This document shows, in pieces, positions 12,393 to 25,700 of a stretch of DNA of 64,000 bases; the stretch's first letter is position 1, and every line of letters starts with the position of its first letter. Source of the stretch: Siniperca chuatsi (Eukaryota; Chordata; Actinopteri; Centrarchiformes; Sinipercidae); NCBI RefSeq assembly GCF_020085105.1, contig NC_058063.1, positions 8,645,422-8,709,421 of the forward strand. Direction: 5' to 3'. The position numbers and the translations under genes are program-made. The notes beneath the pieces are model-generated. The model had not been told where the DNA came from. It made no database searches and worked only from the letters and a program-made list of their open reading frames with translations.

Positions 12393-12395
<3 letters not shown>

Positions 12396-12422
<27 letters not shown>
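12396..12422. repeat. ppp1r14b: (AG)n microsatellite in the ppp1r14b promoter region
   Basis: Purine-only run of about 13 units roughly 77 bp upstream of the TATA-like motif; GAGA-type tracts can keep promoters nucleosome-free. Confidence 0.95.
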
Positions 12423-12430
<8 letters not shown>

Positions 12431-12506
12431 CGTGTGATTTCTCTTTGTACTGAATGAAGAGTTGAGGCCGGCTCCGTTACTGCTGCCGTCTCTTTTTTTA
12501 TATAAG
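12396..12506 (+). promoter_or_regulatory. ppp1r14b: ppp1r14b promoter region with GA tract and TATA-like box
   Basis: An (AG)n tract at 12396-12422 is followed by TATATAAG at 12499-12506, about 312 bp upstream of the ppp1r14b ATG. If the TATA-like motif is used, transcription would start near 12530-12540 with a 5' UTR of about 280 nt. CpG density rises across 12340-12600. Both elements are visible, but their use is inferred. Confidence 0.5.
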
Positions 12507-12817
12507 CAGAGTTTGCATGCTGTAAATAGCCCAATACGCCGGTTACACTTTACGTTTCACCGTACACGTCGGTCCCTTTTGTTTTGTGGAAGCGACCGGC
12601 CACTGCCAATGTCCCTTTGAGCGGTTTTGGACAACAAAAGCATCAGGTCCAACGGTGTTTCTTCGGGGGATTTCAAGTCACACATTTATCAGTCGGGATT
12701 TTTCATTGCGGAAAAGCGAACAGCCGCACGTCCACACACCGCTTCGCCTCCTCTCTGTCGCCCCTTTTCACACTTCCACACCTCCGGGGATTTTTTTTCT
12801 CCCAAACTCGAGCGACC

Positions 12818-15800
12818 ATGGCTGCTGTAACAAGCCCGGAGACGAGCCCTCAACCCCGGGTATATTTCCAGACGCCGGCCGGCACTACGGAGGAACCGGA
12901 GACACCCGTTCGGAAGCAGGGACGCGTAACCGTCAAATACGACCGTAAGGAGCTGAGGAAGAGACTGAACCTGGAGGAGTGGATTATCGACCAGCTAACG
13001 GACCTCTACGACTGTGAGGTAAAGACCCTAACAATAACCGGCCTTGAAACCGATCGAACGTATTGACCAGGCGGCTCTGCTAAGTAATAGGGCTCTATGG
13101 TAGCTGTATCCTAATAAGTAAGTTCATCAGCTCTGGGGCTTGTCTGTCTGTCGAGTCCTAAAGCAAACTGTTGATAAAGAAACATTAATAGGCCATTTGT
13201 CGCTGCTTTTGGCCTAGCCTCGCTTGTTCTATAGCCTATAGTATCTGGGCCATATGCAAGTAGATGAGGTAATGAAGACGGGAAATTAGGAAAGGGTGTG
13301 AACATTACAAGAAACAAAGAAATCATGTCAGATATTTAAAACCCGATAAGCCTTGTCGTTAAACTTCAGCCCCCCGCTCACAGTTAGGCTAAATGTAGCT
13401 GATGCGCCTTTTATAGCCTAATCATGAAATAGGCAGCCTCTGCTCTCTGTTCTGATTGGCTGAATCTGGTTTCAAGCACACCTGTGAATTAATTAAATCT
13501 AATGTTAATGGCTGACTGGAAATGACCACTTATGTCATACTTTTGTCGTCAAATAGCCTACATTGTTTAGCTGCTGTTACAGAGCTGTTTTTGGGTGTTT
13601 GCAGCATCAGTTTTTAATAGTAGTAATTCAATATAGAAATTAAGAGGAAAAACAAAGGCTTTTTGTGTGGTAGTGTCTTTGGTTTATCTAGGCTGGGACC
13701 CTTGTTGCATGCCACATCCCTCATTTCTTGTCTCTTCTAACTGCACACTTTTAGGTAAAGTAAAACGTTGGTGGTGGTGAGGGAGATACTTTCATCAGGT
13801 AGGGGTGGTCGGGGCAAACAAGACAAATGAGGGGATACTGATGAGTCTGGGTGGGGGATTCAGTAATGCATCTTGTCAGGGGGCCCTTATAATTAACTTT
13901 GTGGCTGTAATAAGGACTGCGCATAACCATCAGTGTTAGCTAACTTTAGCAGAGTTCCTCTGCACTGTCACACATCAAACCCTTGGTCATGGTGACACAT
14001 GGAGATCCGTGCAGTTATAATGTAACCTGGCGGCAGCTGTGGTGTAGCTACTGGCGTCAGTAGTTGGTAAGCTCTTGTCAACTCTACTGAGCTGGCATTG
14101 ACCCACATTCTATTCCTAGCACGAGGAATACGTCGACGTAACAGGTTTGGAGAATTCCTAGTAGGCTAAAAGAGAGAAAAGGCAGGTTGCTGGAAGCAAA
14201 ATTACACGTACTCACACCAGGTTAGGTTGGTCTATAAAGGATAAAAAGTTAGAATATTGTTACAGAGTAAAACAAAAAATATTTTCTCTTCTTGCTCTGA
14301 CTTTCTGAGCCCTGTCCTGCAACTTCCCAATCCCTGTTCTCACAACTTTCTACTTATCTTCAGCCTCCACTGCAGCACGCACAGACATACAATGGGAGGG
14401 GCTGGCTGTTTCTATAATGGTGGAGTTGTTGTCTTATTGTAGACAGGTTGACCATTAACAACAGAGACTCTTCAGGAGGTCTGGCTGTCTCCACATTCAC
14501 ACCTGGAAGTCCAAAATCCAATCCACTGACAAACTGTCGCTAACTGTAATCAGATATCATTCCAAGCCACAGTTAAACATGAGTGTAAATACCTCTCTTA
14601 TCTGGTGTAAAAAACAGAGAAAACCAGATTGTTCTCTTTTTGGCATTTGTGTATCCTCCTTTCACTGAGATTTTAATGGCAGTTACAGGGATATCCTGTG
14701 AGATGTGGATAATAATAATAAAGTATCAGGGATACTACAGAGACTCACATGCCAGCAGAGGTGATTAAATGGCCTAGAGAGGATTTTAAAATCAATGCGC
14801 TTTGATTGTCTGCCAATAATGGATTAATATGCCATGCATTAAAACCTTGCAGGGTCAAAAAAGTATGAGGAAACAGTTGAGGAGAAAATCTTTGCAGTTC
14901 TAGTATGACCTTTTTATAATTCACCAGAAGATGTGGTTTTTAAAATACAAATCCTTTCAGAATCTTTTTTGGGATAAGAATGATCTTATTTTCAAATCAT
15001 TTTGTGCCCCAGGACCCCAGTGACTGATAGCAGACAGCTTACACTTACAAGGATAAATATCTCTCTTTCTCATCGTAGATTCATTCATTCATTCACTAAT
15101 CCATTCATGAATGCTTTAATACACTGATAATGTCTGCTTTTCAACTGAGCAAACAGGGTCACAAACAGTCCAAAAAGCCTCACAAAGAGGTGTCACAGTG
15201 ACAGTGAGACTTGGATTGTAATGATTTATTATTGCCAGATCACAGGTATTTCGGATTATACTCATGTAAATGGGATATTATTGATTTAGTTCACATTTCT
15301 GGACACACACATCTCTCCTTCATTGCTAATGTGGATGCCTATTTTTTGCTTTCATCCAGAGTGGTTCCCCCCTTTTCGTTGTCCTGATCCCGTCTCTGCC
15401 TAGGCTGTTAGACAACAAAGAGATTCATTTACAGTCGGTTCACTGATGGAGACACATTGGGCTCATTTAGACGGAGAAATGTGGAGCACGTGCTGCTAAA
15501 CAGTGTAAGTGGAGAGGCAGCTTTAGCCGGTCAGGGAGCAGAGTGGGTATTGGGAGAACCCTGTTCGCTGACAAAAGACATGGAGCATGTGGCCTGGGAT
15601 TTTACTCTTTTTTGTTTTTTCCTTTCATCTCCCTAAATCTCTCCTTTGCTTGATGTTTCTCTTCTTTTCTTGCTGTGTCTGTCTTCTTGTTCTGACTCAT
15701 GTCATAAACCATATTCATTATTTCCTATGTCCTGTTATTTCTCTCCTTTCTTGGATGCATATTTCTACTATTAATAAAACCACATGGAGTTTCTTCAACA

Positions 15801-18800
15801 GGGAATTCATAATGAGCTATTTTCCCCATTCATATAATCCCTTTAAACATGTTACAAGCAGTCAGACAGTCATTTCTACCAGCCAGCTTGTCAGATATTC
15901 ATCCAGCCACTTAGTCAGCCAGATTATCAGTCAGAGTTGCTATGGGTGAGCCTTGGTATGATTCCATGGCAACAAGGTTTGTGAAATGTTTATGTTGGTT
16001 AACCATGCAAGGTTGTGTCAATTTAGTAAAAGAAAGCTTAGTAAAATTGCATCATTTCCCAAAAGTCCCTGCATTCATTATTTTCTTTCAATGCAAGATT
16101 ATATTTAGAGCCATTCATTTATTATAATAGCAGGGCTTTATTGAATACCTGCAGTTGATGTTAATGTGGCATTTGCTTTGTTAAAGAAACACTCCCTGGT
16201 TTTGTTCAGGTGCCCAATAGAGCAGTGATTCCCAACCAGGCTTACTTATACCCCAAGAGGTACTTCTGCAATTGTCAGGGGGTACGTGGAAAATGAGTAG
16301 TAATTATATATATATATGTGTGTGTATGTGTGTATATATATGTATATACTGTATGTGTTTATATGTGTGTATATATATATATATGTGTATGTATATATGT
16401 ATGTATGTATATGTATGTATGTATGTATATACATATATTATTAATAATAATATATACATATATTAATATATATGTGTATATATATATGTGTATATATATA
16501 CATGTGTGTGTATATGTATATACCTATATATCTATTTATATACTTGTGTATAAATATGTATATATATATAGATATATGTTTGTATATAACACCTGAACAC
16601 CACGTGTTGCAAGAGTGCAGAAAAACTAGTTAGCAAGCAGAGAAGTCTAAAACGTTCGCTAAAAGTATTGTATAAATAGTGAAATAGCAAAGTATTGGAT
16701 AAAGGGTTGAAATAGTTACTAGTACAAATACAAGCTTGACTAAAGTAAGTTAAACACAGATAGTTTAATTGCATGTGTCTAAGTGTCAGTGAAGGGGTTA
16801 TTTGAGTTTATCAGACAGGGCTGTGGGGGGTACATCTGAAAATAAAAAAGTGCAATAAGGCCTCCAAATCCCACAATTCCTGCCCATCTCACAGTTTATA
16901 TTTTAAACCCAACTGTAAATTGTTTTAGGTTAAAAACATAAACACTAAACTGGCAGGAAATGTTCGGATTTAACGGGGTTATTGGGCACATAACAAACTA
17001 ACAAGGGAGTGTTTCTTCAAGGATAAATTGTGTACACTTTCTTTGTTGTTAATAAGCCTCCACTCTATTGCTGGCTTTGTATATAAGGTGCTAAGTGAGT
17101 TTGAACTTACTCAAGTGAAAAGGAAAGTGGGGGTAGCACTCATCAACGCCAAAACTCCAGTTCTAGTAAAAATGAACACATTTCATTCCAGCCTTGTTAT
17201 CATTTCCATGGCAACTGTGCTGTTAAATGTTTATTCGTCAGTAAAGACTTGTTTTCTCTCAGTTCGCTGTGTTTTCTCCTCATAATACACTGGAGCTGAC
17301 CAGTAGCTACATAGTTAACAGTGGAGCGAGTGGGCGGACCAATCCCCGAACTCCAGGGTCCTACGTGGCCACACAGATACACACAAACACACACACATAA
17401 ACACAGATGGGGATACGAGTGAGAACAGAGGCAGGATTGGTGAGCAGGAATGCAATAAACGGGGGAAGAGAAGGAAAAAAAACTAGAGGGGATGGCAAGA
17501 GGAGAAGGAAAAAGTAGTACGAGTAGGCAGGGATGTCAGAGAGGGAGAAAGTGTTTTTGTAACATGTGTCCACTGCTGTTACTTGCTATACACACTTAAT
17601 GGTGTATATAGCAAGTAATATAATGGTAGTGACTAAAGTCCCGTTTTTTAACTGCAGTAGCACTCGATCAGGCACTGAAAACAATCCAGTGACTTCTGAC
17701 AGCTGAATAAATGAAGACAATTACGCATATTAGTGAACAGAACAATAGAGGAAGTTTGCAAATGGATTTTTCCTTAATTATGTTGCCTTCATTTTCACTC
17801 TGTCTCAAACAGCAGACAATTAAAGAAGTGATGGTTACAGCTAGGTCAATAAAAACACAACATGCGTCCTGTTGTTGTATGTCTGTGCAAGTAAGTCCCT
17901 CAGAGGGATGTATGTGAGGAGAAGCCTAACTGTTGGTCATGGATTAAGTTGGCTTCTCACTGCAAAAGGACACACATGTACAAAAACACACACACAGAGT
18001 ATGCAACATTTGCTTAAACCTTACACATGAAGGTCTGAATACCAATCAGTATTACTCTGTTTCACTCAGTGTGCATAAGAGGGTGACTACAAAGAGTGGT
18101 TGTTACACAGCAGGAGTGAAAGACTCCAGTGTCTTTGTGAACACCCCCCACATCAGCACATGCACACATTCGCACACAGACATGGACACACACATATCGT
18201 GTTAATAGGTTACATGTGGTTCTACATTTTTAACACAGTTCTTTTTCCTGTTTGATTGGCGGCGAGTCAGCATGTACTGTAGCCTGACCCGCTGACTGGC
18301 CATGTGAGTGTTTTTAAGAGACTGAGTGAATAAATCAACCAAGTTAAAGAGGAGGAATGCTGCCAAGAATATTGTGAGTGAGGGAGACTAAGCGTTTGTT
18401 TTGGTTTGTGTGTTAGTAAGATCGGAAGGAAGTAAAGGACACCAAGCGAGAGAAGGCACGGTGGCAGAAAGAGAGAGAGAGAGAGAGAGAGACAGAGAAT
18501 GAGGGATGTGAGTCATTCAGGGGAATGTTTATGCATGTTGTTACAGGAAGTGTGTGAGAAAAAAGGAGAGACAAACACATACAGTGCATAGGAAAATTAA
18601 CAATATTAACATACCACTTTCCCCCAAAAGTAACGTACAACTACAACACACCTGTTGATTCACACAAACACACACAAAGTTAGGATAAGAGATAAAGGAA
18701 CGTAATACACCACATTTGTGGGGGATAGGTCTGTTAGCCTGTTGGCCATTTTATCCTTTCAGCTGAACACCAGGATATCAAAATCATCCCATATGATTAA

Positions 18801-21800
18801 TTTGTTTCAGTGCAGTGTTTATGCATACTTTTAGTACAATTGTTTGCTTAAATTTCAAGAATGCATCAGATCATGCTAGTCATCTATCATCATAATTTAT
18901 TCTAATATGTAAGCATGCAGGGCTGGAAACAAAAATATATCTGCCAGGTATGCATTGTGAATATCTTTGGATATATATTACTTAAAGGTACCCTGTGGAG
19001 TTTTGGACCACTAGTAGCACTACGGAGTAATGTTTTGAAGAGCGGGTCCCTGTTTTGTTTATACAGTATGTTGTGTACACGCATGCATGTGCACGAGTAT
19101 GTGGACGATTTGATAGACATTCCTGGAGATCTCACGCACTATTCCACAGATCGACAGTTGGTGAGAAACGTAGCAATGGACTAGGAAAAGGCGTGAAAGA
19201 AGGAGACTGCTAGCTAGCGAACTTGGATGCAAGCAATGTTGGCTCCAAACAATCAGCTTAGCAAATGTTTTATAAGAACTGAATGCATTTAACACATTCG
19301 TTAGGCCTCAAGGATACACACAGTGTGTTTTTGGAGAGAAATGGTGAATATAAATATAACTTTGTTCACAAGAAAAGTGTGTTCCTTTTTAAGAGGTAAG
19401 TTTACCAATGAGCCAAAGTTTAAAACGCCTCAAAAGCATGTAGTTGATGGACAACCCTGATAAATAGTGTGTGTATGCATTGATGTTTCTTGCATATTTT
19501 TCTGATTCTTTTGCTTCGTCTCAGTTTCATTGTAGTTTGTCACAGTCCTCGGCATGTGCTCTGTCATGTGTGGGCCAGCGTAGCCTGTACATACTGATTG
19601 TCTGACACCTTTCCACGTTTACTTCATGCAAAACCCTGCAGTATTATGTGTCAGTACTAGCTAAGCCTGATGAGCTTGTCATTCCATCCCCTTTCACACA
19701 GGTTAGGCTGCCAGCCAAGTGTAAAATGTTTAAACTAAACCATTATACCTAAATCATCAGAAGTCAAGCGGGTGTCATTGGGTGTTCGATGACAAAACTT
19801 GGCTGCTTCCAGCAAATCTAATAGCAGGCAGCGACTTGTTTAATTTCATGAGACAGTTTACAAAGTTGAAAGCCTGTTATCCATTCTGTCTTCCTGCTAA
19901 ACAGGTGTGTATATTGTGTGCGCGCATTTGATAGGCATCCAGTAAATACTCAAGCTGTTAATATCTTGTGCTTCCATAAACATAATGACTGTGATGCATT
20001 AAAGTACCCTTTTGCCTCCCTGCTCATTATTTTGAATGGTCTACAGTGTATCATACAGATTGTTAGCCAAAGTGCTATTTACTGTCCTTTTTTTAATTAA
20101 TGCATTTTAAGACTGCACATATGCATTTGATAGCTGTTTTATGAAATCTCTAGCACCCTTGAGGAGGCTTTTTGAAGTGAGCATGGGTATAATAGTGATG
20201 TGGTTTGGTACACAGGCCAGTGTTATTGCTGTATGTGACTCCAGGCAGTTGTTCCTGTAACAGTGCTTTTAAATGAGATGAATATGAGGTTTTGGTTATG
20301 TGTGTTTATCGGCCTCCATGTTGAAACCATATTAAAACAATGAAACAGACAAAGCCACTGTCCCAATATTTAACAGTTGTGACTAGAGTTGGCAGCAGCT
20401 GGCATATGACTTTGGTATGGAGTCATTATCACCATGAAGTCTCTTTGAAAGTAATGCCAACTGCCTGCAGGTTGAGTGAGGTAACACACAGATCACTCAG
20501 GAGTGTATTTTAGTCCTAGGAAGTGCATTAGAGCAGATACCAGTTGAGCTGTTGGTGAACTGCAGGAAAGCATATGTCAGTATATGGCTTTATTCAGTGT
20601 CTCTGTTTGTGTTGTGTGCATAATCTGTTTATTGTACTTTTTGTATGGCAATAACAGACTGAACAGGAGCTGTGCACAATGTCTTCCCTGTTAATGCTGT
20701 GTATTTAGAGACGCTGAAGCAAACTTGGGGTGTGATTTTAAATATTAAATAGTTGTAGCGTTCAGCAGGTAGGAATAGATGTGTGCGGTCAGATGGGTTT
20801 ACACAAGCAGACTGTGTTCAGAGCTGTGGTGCCGTGTTAGCATTGACAGTGACTTCCTGACCTGATGTCAGCCTCAAACAGACAGACAGCCACTGATAAA
20901 GATAAAGTTTACCAGGTTAGAGCTCCGGTGCCATGTTGGCTTCATGTATCCTCCCATGATGTCACCACTGTGTGAAAGCTTAAGCTTTCATGGCATCACA
21001 ACATACAAGAAGTCACATGGCAGGATTCTTGTGCTATTATGAAAGCTGCTCTGGTTAAAATGGCTTTGGGAAGAAATGGATGGATGAAAGATGTGTGTAC
21101 AGATGGACAGACAGCTGGTAGGCAAATAGACAAATAGATGATGGTAGACAGCCTGATGAATGAGGCGGAGGAATAATGTTACCAGTCACTTCTGTCTATT
21201 CTAATTATGTAGTTTGATATTCATGTTGTTCATCCTGTTCAGTAGTGAGTCATAAACAGGCAGATAATTAATTAATTTAATTTTGTATACTATACGTGTG
21301 TTGCATATGTGATCTTTACTTTAAGACCCAAGTTTGAGCAGGAAGGAACAACTGACTGTATTTTGGCAAAGAGTCTGAGTGACAGAAATGATTACAAGTT
21401 ACTGATTCATCAGGAAGGGAGTCAGTCTCTCTCTCATTCTTTCTCCTCCACACTCACACATACTCATAGTGTTGGAATTAAGAGAACTGAATGAACAAAT
21501 CAACACAAGTGTTCAGTCATTCACCTCTGGTTTCTGTTCCATATTATAAAATCTGACATGGATCTGACAATACCAAGAATTAAGGGTAAGCTGTCAGCTT
21601 GAATTCACAACTGTTAGAATGGATTCCAATGGTTGACAAAGTATTAAAGGCAGAAAAAGGTAACCAGAATGTCCACAGAAACTTCCTTTCCAGCCACTGT
21701 TCAAGCCTACAGGGCATGTGCGTTTTATGTTCAAAAAGATTTTGGGTGGATTATCACTTTAATCTACTTACAGCTGGTTTCTGTAAATGCCATCAAAACT

Positions 21801-22713
21801 GTTTGATCCTGCTACTGGACAAACCTCAGAGGAGAGGAAATGAATTGTGAGACGGCTCATTCATTCTTTAGTTTTGTATTTAATCTTGAACATGTTACTG
21901 GTTGGATTGCAGACTGTACTTTGTCAAAGTCTGTGACACGTTTTAAGGATCAGATAATGTTCCCGCTCAGGACAATACTAATACGTGTAGTTACAAACAT
22001 TAAACCTAAACCTAAAAAAATACTTTAAAGGAAATTGAAAGAATAGAAATGGATAGATAAACACAGGTGTAAATAAGGGCATCAATCAGAAAGAGTTGCT
22101 TATTAGGTTTACTGTTTCAGACCATGTATTGTCTGTCCGTCTGTCTGTTTTGTTTCTATGTGATGATCTGCTGTAATCTCCCACCGTGTGTTTTTTATCC
22201 TGTAACTGATTTGACTGAAGATGGAGTTGAACCAAAGCTTTAATTTATTAGATTACCCAATATGTTGCCAGTGTTCAAAAAGTCAGAGGTTGTGTTGATG
22301 ATTGATCTGCTTGAAAGATTTGTTCTAATCCCTTTTGAAATCCATACGGATTACATCTCAATGATGGCAGAATGAATTAAAAGGCTCCACAAATAAACAT
22401 GGACATTTCTGTGGAAAAGTGGGTGAAAATTAATGTGAAAAATATAAAGAATGGAACCTGAATGACCTCGTAGGATTGCCAAACTCCACTCCTGCCAAAA
22501 ACTGCCAGAATAAAGGAATAAGTCATTCAATGAATGACATGGCAAATTAACAAATTAATGTTGGGCCCTTTGGTTGTGTTAGTAGTACTCGCCAAGAGTG
22601 ACATAATGATAATCTGCTGTAATCCTTGTTTGTATGCATTCTTATTTTAATCTGCACGTAATCTCTTCTTTCAGTCCAATTGTAGTGGTAATGACTCTTC
22701 TGGCTCGTAGGGG

Positions 22714-22750
<37 letters not shown>

Positions 22751-25700
22751 TGCTTGTGTGGTCTTCCTCACTCTCTTTTTCTGTATGTATCTGTTTCTGA
22801 GTTTCTTTTATTTCTGCTTGTTGGTGCTCATAATAATTAGTAATTGAAGGAAGAAAAGGAAAGATCAGTTTGTTAGAACGCCTCAGGCTACTATTTCCAG
22901 TGTTCCCAAGGTGCATGCGCGCACACACATTGATAGCAGTCTGTGTATGAATTTGTGGAGCATCTCAGATCTCAGACCACCTCAGATGTGTTCTCTGCTG
23001 CAGAAATGACGATTGGAGATGGAGAGTGGCGGTGGAGGGCAAAAGTGGGCACTCGAGATGCTGTCTGGTTTACATATTTTAGATGGACGCTTAGGGAGAT
23101 TTTGTAATTAGAGTGGGCTGAAGCGAGATGGATATTCTTTGTGTGCGTGTGTGAGGGAGAGAGTGAGGGAGCGATAGAAGCTGGGTTTCCATCTAGGTAT
23201 TTATATGCAAATCATTAAAATGTGCATGGAAATTGAAATCGAGGGTTAAAAGTTAGTGACCAAAGGTTTTTTATACACCCTCTGTCGCTCCTCAACTACC
23301 AGTTTCGGTTGTCTGACATACTCTGTATGTTATATTTACTGTATTTGTCTTTACCTAGCAGATAGAAATGCAGAAAGACTTTGGTTAAATGGCCCTCGTA
23401 ATCTTAAACAGTTTTGATCCATCTTTGGTGCTAACCACTTGTTCCTGTGCTGTTTCTGCTCTGCACTTAGATCACCTGTCGATCACACCAGTGGTACTGT
23501 GGTGTCTGTACACTTGGGTTTTCTTTTGACAAAGTTTGTGTAGTTGGTGCTGTTTTTTGCCAGCTATGGTATCTATTCCAGCCAATCCTAACCTCTCTAT
23601 CAGTTCTAAGCATGCCGCTGTGGCTGGAAAATGCGTCACTTCCAGTGTGCTGTTGTGAGGAGTTGGATGAAAACAGCTACTGAAAACCGAGTGAAATTGG
23701 GCAGCAGCAGTGGCAAGCTGTTGCCCTCATGTAGTAGTTAGTAAGCACGATACAGCGGCAGAGCTCCAGCCCTGGCATTACTGTGCGGTTGCCAGTGCAA
23801 GTCTTCACGAGGCTGGTTGTGACCCTGAGGGACCAGCGGAGCACCCAGAGAGGCTGTCCAGTCAACACACAGGAACCACCGAACCGTTCAGTCAGGCCAA
23901 ACAAGCTGATGTGTGAATCATTCAACCGTACTGCAGGCAGCTATGACTATGGGCAGCGTTTGGGGGGGGTCAAGGTTGGATGACATTCTACATTTCAACT
24001 TTCCAAATAGATTTTTAACAATATGTGCATATGTGTGTGTTTGTGTGCTCTGCGTGCTCTCAGTAGCTCTATGTTCAGCTAGCCATTCCCAGATATGACT
24101 TTACTCTATATTACTGTGCATGTCTTTTGACTCTACTAAGACTATATATATGCTATTGTCACCTAATTACAGTGTAAGAACTACCAAAACTACTGTGCTT
24201 GCATCCTAATTATAGTGATGAATGTTTCCTGGCAGCATATGAAGATACGTTCTGTGTACTTGGAGCCTGTTTGGTTTGGCTTTCTCCTGCAATAAGTCTG
24301 AAGCAGCCCACACAGCACTTGGACACAATAGCAGGCCACATCTCTACCACCAGACTCTGGAGGCTCTGGTTCCTTTTAAAATGACAGAGCTGTTTGCATT
24401 TTATCTGAAGTGAGATAGCAGGAAGGCTGACAGGGCTGCAGAGTCAAAACATACGGAGGCTCTGGTAGGATGTGCTAAATGAGGGGTACGTGTTGTTGTA
24501 AGAGGGGTTTTTAATAGAAGAAACACATTTAGGAGCTGCATGTGTCCCTACTTCCGCAGAGGTGCACGTAGAGATGCATTAACAAGATGATTTTTATGAA
24601 TAAATGTGTACTGTTTGTAACATTTTCCTTCATCAGTGGGAAGAAAGAACACAGATAATCTTGGACCTTACTGCAAACTGCACTGCAAGGTGTGAGGGAG
24701 TAAAGAAAATATAGCTGATAAAACAATACAATTATATTTTCTTGTCTCTATCCTGGCTGTAAGCAGCCTATAAAGAAGAAACTTCGGTTCAACAGTTTTT
24801 GCCTGCGGCTCTTTCTCTCTGTTTTTCAAATGATTCAAAACAGGACACCATATTCTTCCTGGGAGGAAGTACATCCAACCCATAGACGTTCAATACAGAT
24901 GAAGATCAACCACACACACACATGCGCACACACAAACAAAAGGTGCACAATAACACACACACACACACACACAAGATGTTACATGCACACTCCAGACTGG
25001 ATTAAGTACATTGCATCGTATTGATTATGGATTGTTGTGGTTTACGGTTGTGTGTGTGGGGCTACATATTCATCACGGTAGCCAATCACCACTTAGATTA
25101 ATTGTGCGCACACACTCACACTAGTATTGCTCTGTCAACTCTGCCCTCCTAAAATCTTTTTGTAAACTCTAACATACGCACACACACATTCTCTCAAACA
25201 CACACTCAGCTGGCCCACAGATATCGTTCAACCTCCCCTCCCCCGCTATCTCCCAAGGTCACAAGCCCAGACAGGAAGTAGCTTTGTGCTCTGGTGTTTT
25301 TAACCCTTTCATCTCATAAGGGAAGAATAGAGAAGAGATCTGCTAAAAAGCCTAAAACATTTTCTGGGATCACACTTTTTGTGACCCAAACTTGTTTTGG
25401 GAGGAAGAGAAAGAGGTGTCAGAGAGGAGAGCCTGAGAGGCAGGCTAACAAAGTCTGTTATTGAAGGAGCTGCAGATTCCTGATAAGCATGTCATGTGAG
25501 ATAGAAAGAAGATGGAAAGCAGCAGGCGATGACTGACACAATGCATCCCTAATCTCTACACTCTTGTTGACCCCTCTGTGACTCCCCCTCTCTTATAGTC
25601 TCTCTCTAGTTCTCTCATAAGTGGTATCATGCCCTCAGCATTACGAAAGCACCGAGGGTGATTTATACAAGAGCAGCGCAGAGTGGTAATGCCAACCGGA

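Larger units (their letters stand above)
3221..12395. other. Intergenic region between plcb3 and ppp1r14b
   Basis: About 9 kb between two divergently transcribed genes. I see no exon with conserved protein character. It is rich in dispersed repeats: about 3770-4090, the foldback element at 4121-4788, 6299-6545, the degenerate tandem array at about 6650-7130, GCTAACATG-type repeats at 7195-7345, and two copies of a CAGTGGTGGAA element at 9597-10331. Open frames here (for example 5245-5427 and 11843-12382) have no recognisable domain or splice context and are left uncalled. Confidence 0.6.

Noticed and set aside
16246..16596. Overlapping Tyr/Ile/Met-rich frames on both strands
   Set aside because: They are translations of the TATA/TGTG/TATG microsatellite.
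17579..17618. Hairpin considered as a microRNA precursor
   Set aside because: The stem is only 12 bp, far shorter than a pre-miRNA, and the sequence resembles no miRNA I know.
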